Origin: JACMJP01 sp046160675
Lineage (GTDB): Bacteria; Bacteroidota; Bacteroidia; Chitinophagales; BACL12
Length of the DNA: 43,154 nt
Direction: 5' to 3'
NCBI GenBank assembly: GCA_046160675.1
Contig: JBJXHH010000210.1
Span: 1 to 43,154, forward strand
The notes under the pieces: model-generated
What the model was told of the DNA's origin: nothing
Seen by the model: the letters and a program-made list of their open reading frames with translations, nothing else
Database searches by the model: none
Part shown: in pieces, positions 42,723 through 43,154 of the stretch
Numbering within the stretch: the stretch's first letter is position 1
Layout: each line of letters starts with the position of its first letter
Translations under genes and position numbers: made by a program

Positions 42723-43151
42723 ATGGAAAGAAAAAAATATAAAAATCAGAGAATGGGAAGTGAAGAGAAACATTTCCTTGTTAAAAGGTCGCAGATACCT
42801 GCTGCGGGTAAAGGTTTATTTACTACAAAAGAGATCAAAAGGGGACAAAAGATTGTTGAATACTTCGGGAAGATAAAGAGATGGGATGAATTGAAATATA
42901 AAGCTTTGAATAACAGGTATATACTCTATGTAGATAAGAACCATGTGATTGATGCGAAAGGACAAAAAGACTGTTATGCTATTTATGCTAACGATGCAAA
43001 AGGTCCCGGCAAACATGGTAAATTCAAAAACAATTCTACCTATATTACTTATGGCAAGAGGGTTTTCATTACAGCAAAGAGAAAGATCGCTGCCGGCGAA
43101 GAAATATTTGTAGGTTATGGAAAAGAATATTGGGAGAATATTGAGTTATAA
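42723..43151 (+). CDS. SET-domain protein (putative protein lysine methyltransferase)
   Basis: A 142-residue protein that is almost entirely a small SET domain. The N-terminal strand motif IPAAGKGLFTTKEIKRGQKIVEYFG (25-49) contains the SAM-binding G-G-F. The YAND element (88-91) stands where NHS occurs in eukaryotic SET domains, and the C-terminal GEEIFVGYGKEYW (125-137) supplies the catalytic Tyr. SET enzymes transfer methyl groups from SAM to lysines; bacterial examples act on proteins other than histones or have unknown targets. There is no pre-SET or post-SET Cys cluster. The start at 42723 is uncertain, since an ATG at 42753 would also preserve the fold. The gene ends 3 bp before the window edge. 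Confidence 0.8.
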   Translation: MERKKYKNQRMGSEEKHFLVKRSQIPAAGKGLFTTKEIKRGQKIVEYFGKIKRWDELKYKALNNRYILYVDKNHVIDAKGQKDCYAIYANDAKGPGKHGKFKNNSTYITYGKRVFITAKRKIAAGEEIFVGYGKEYWENIEL

Positions 43152-43154
43152 AAC

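Overview
The window looks like chromosomal DNA of a member of the Bacteroidota, probably an environmental non-Bacteroides lineage. The evidence is AT-rich intergenic DNA, perfect TAnnTTTG promoter elements close to many start codons, three large secreted proteins with C-terminal type IX secretion (T9SS) sorting domains, ECF sigma and outer-membrane barrel genes, an archaeal-type prolyl-tRNA synthetase, and paired parE/parC genes. No rRNA, tRNA, CRISPR array, phage or transposase gene was seen. I cannot assign a genus.

Region 1 (1-7.5 kb): the 3' part of clpB, a bidirectional terminator, a TolB-like lipoprotein, a PdeM-like metallophosphoesterase, a YqgE/AlgH protein and a T9SS cargo protein with Calx-beta-like repeats. 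An 83-bp inverted-repeat element follows at 7445-7527.

Region 2 (7.5-15.7 kb): a tocopherol-cyclase-family protein with a small secreted Cys protein, a long UbiD-type decarboxylase, and a minus-strand pair made of a tyrosine-rich lipoprotein and a FadL/OmpP1-like barrel. This pair is divergent from proS, which has the best promoter in the window.

Region 3 (15.7-25.8 kb): a 1917-residue T9SS protein built from two tandem copies of a ~630-residue module. It is followed by a phosphorelay: an NtrC-type regulator and a hybrid histidine kinase (HisKA, HATPase, REC, HPt) facing tail to tail with 8 bp between them.

Region 4 (25.9-38.4 kb): a DoxX-like membrane protein with a His-rich periplasmic tail, a LutA-like protein, then topoisomerase IV parE and parC. 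The two topoisomerase genes are separated by a four-gene minus-strand block: an ECF sigma factor, an inner-membrane-anchored protein ending in an outer-membrane barrel, an esterase-TPR protein and a helical repeat protein. A 395-bp intergenic stretch with two stem-loops lies before parC.

Region 5 (38.4 kb to end): a BNR/Asp-box T9SS protein overlapping a convergent PAP2 phosphatase, a two-DTGAG aspartic protease with a PDZ domain, and a small SET-domain protein.

The candidates I rate highest for an undescribed system are the ECF sigma/trans-envelope barrel operon, the tyrosine-rich lipoprotein/FadL operon, and the duplicated giant T9SS protein. No database search was possible, so novelty is not established for any of them.
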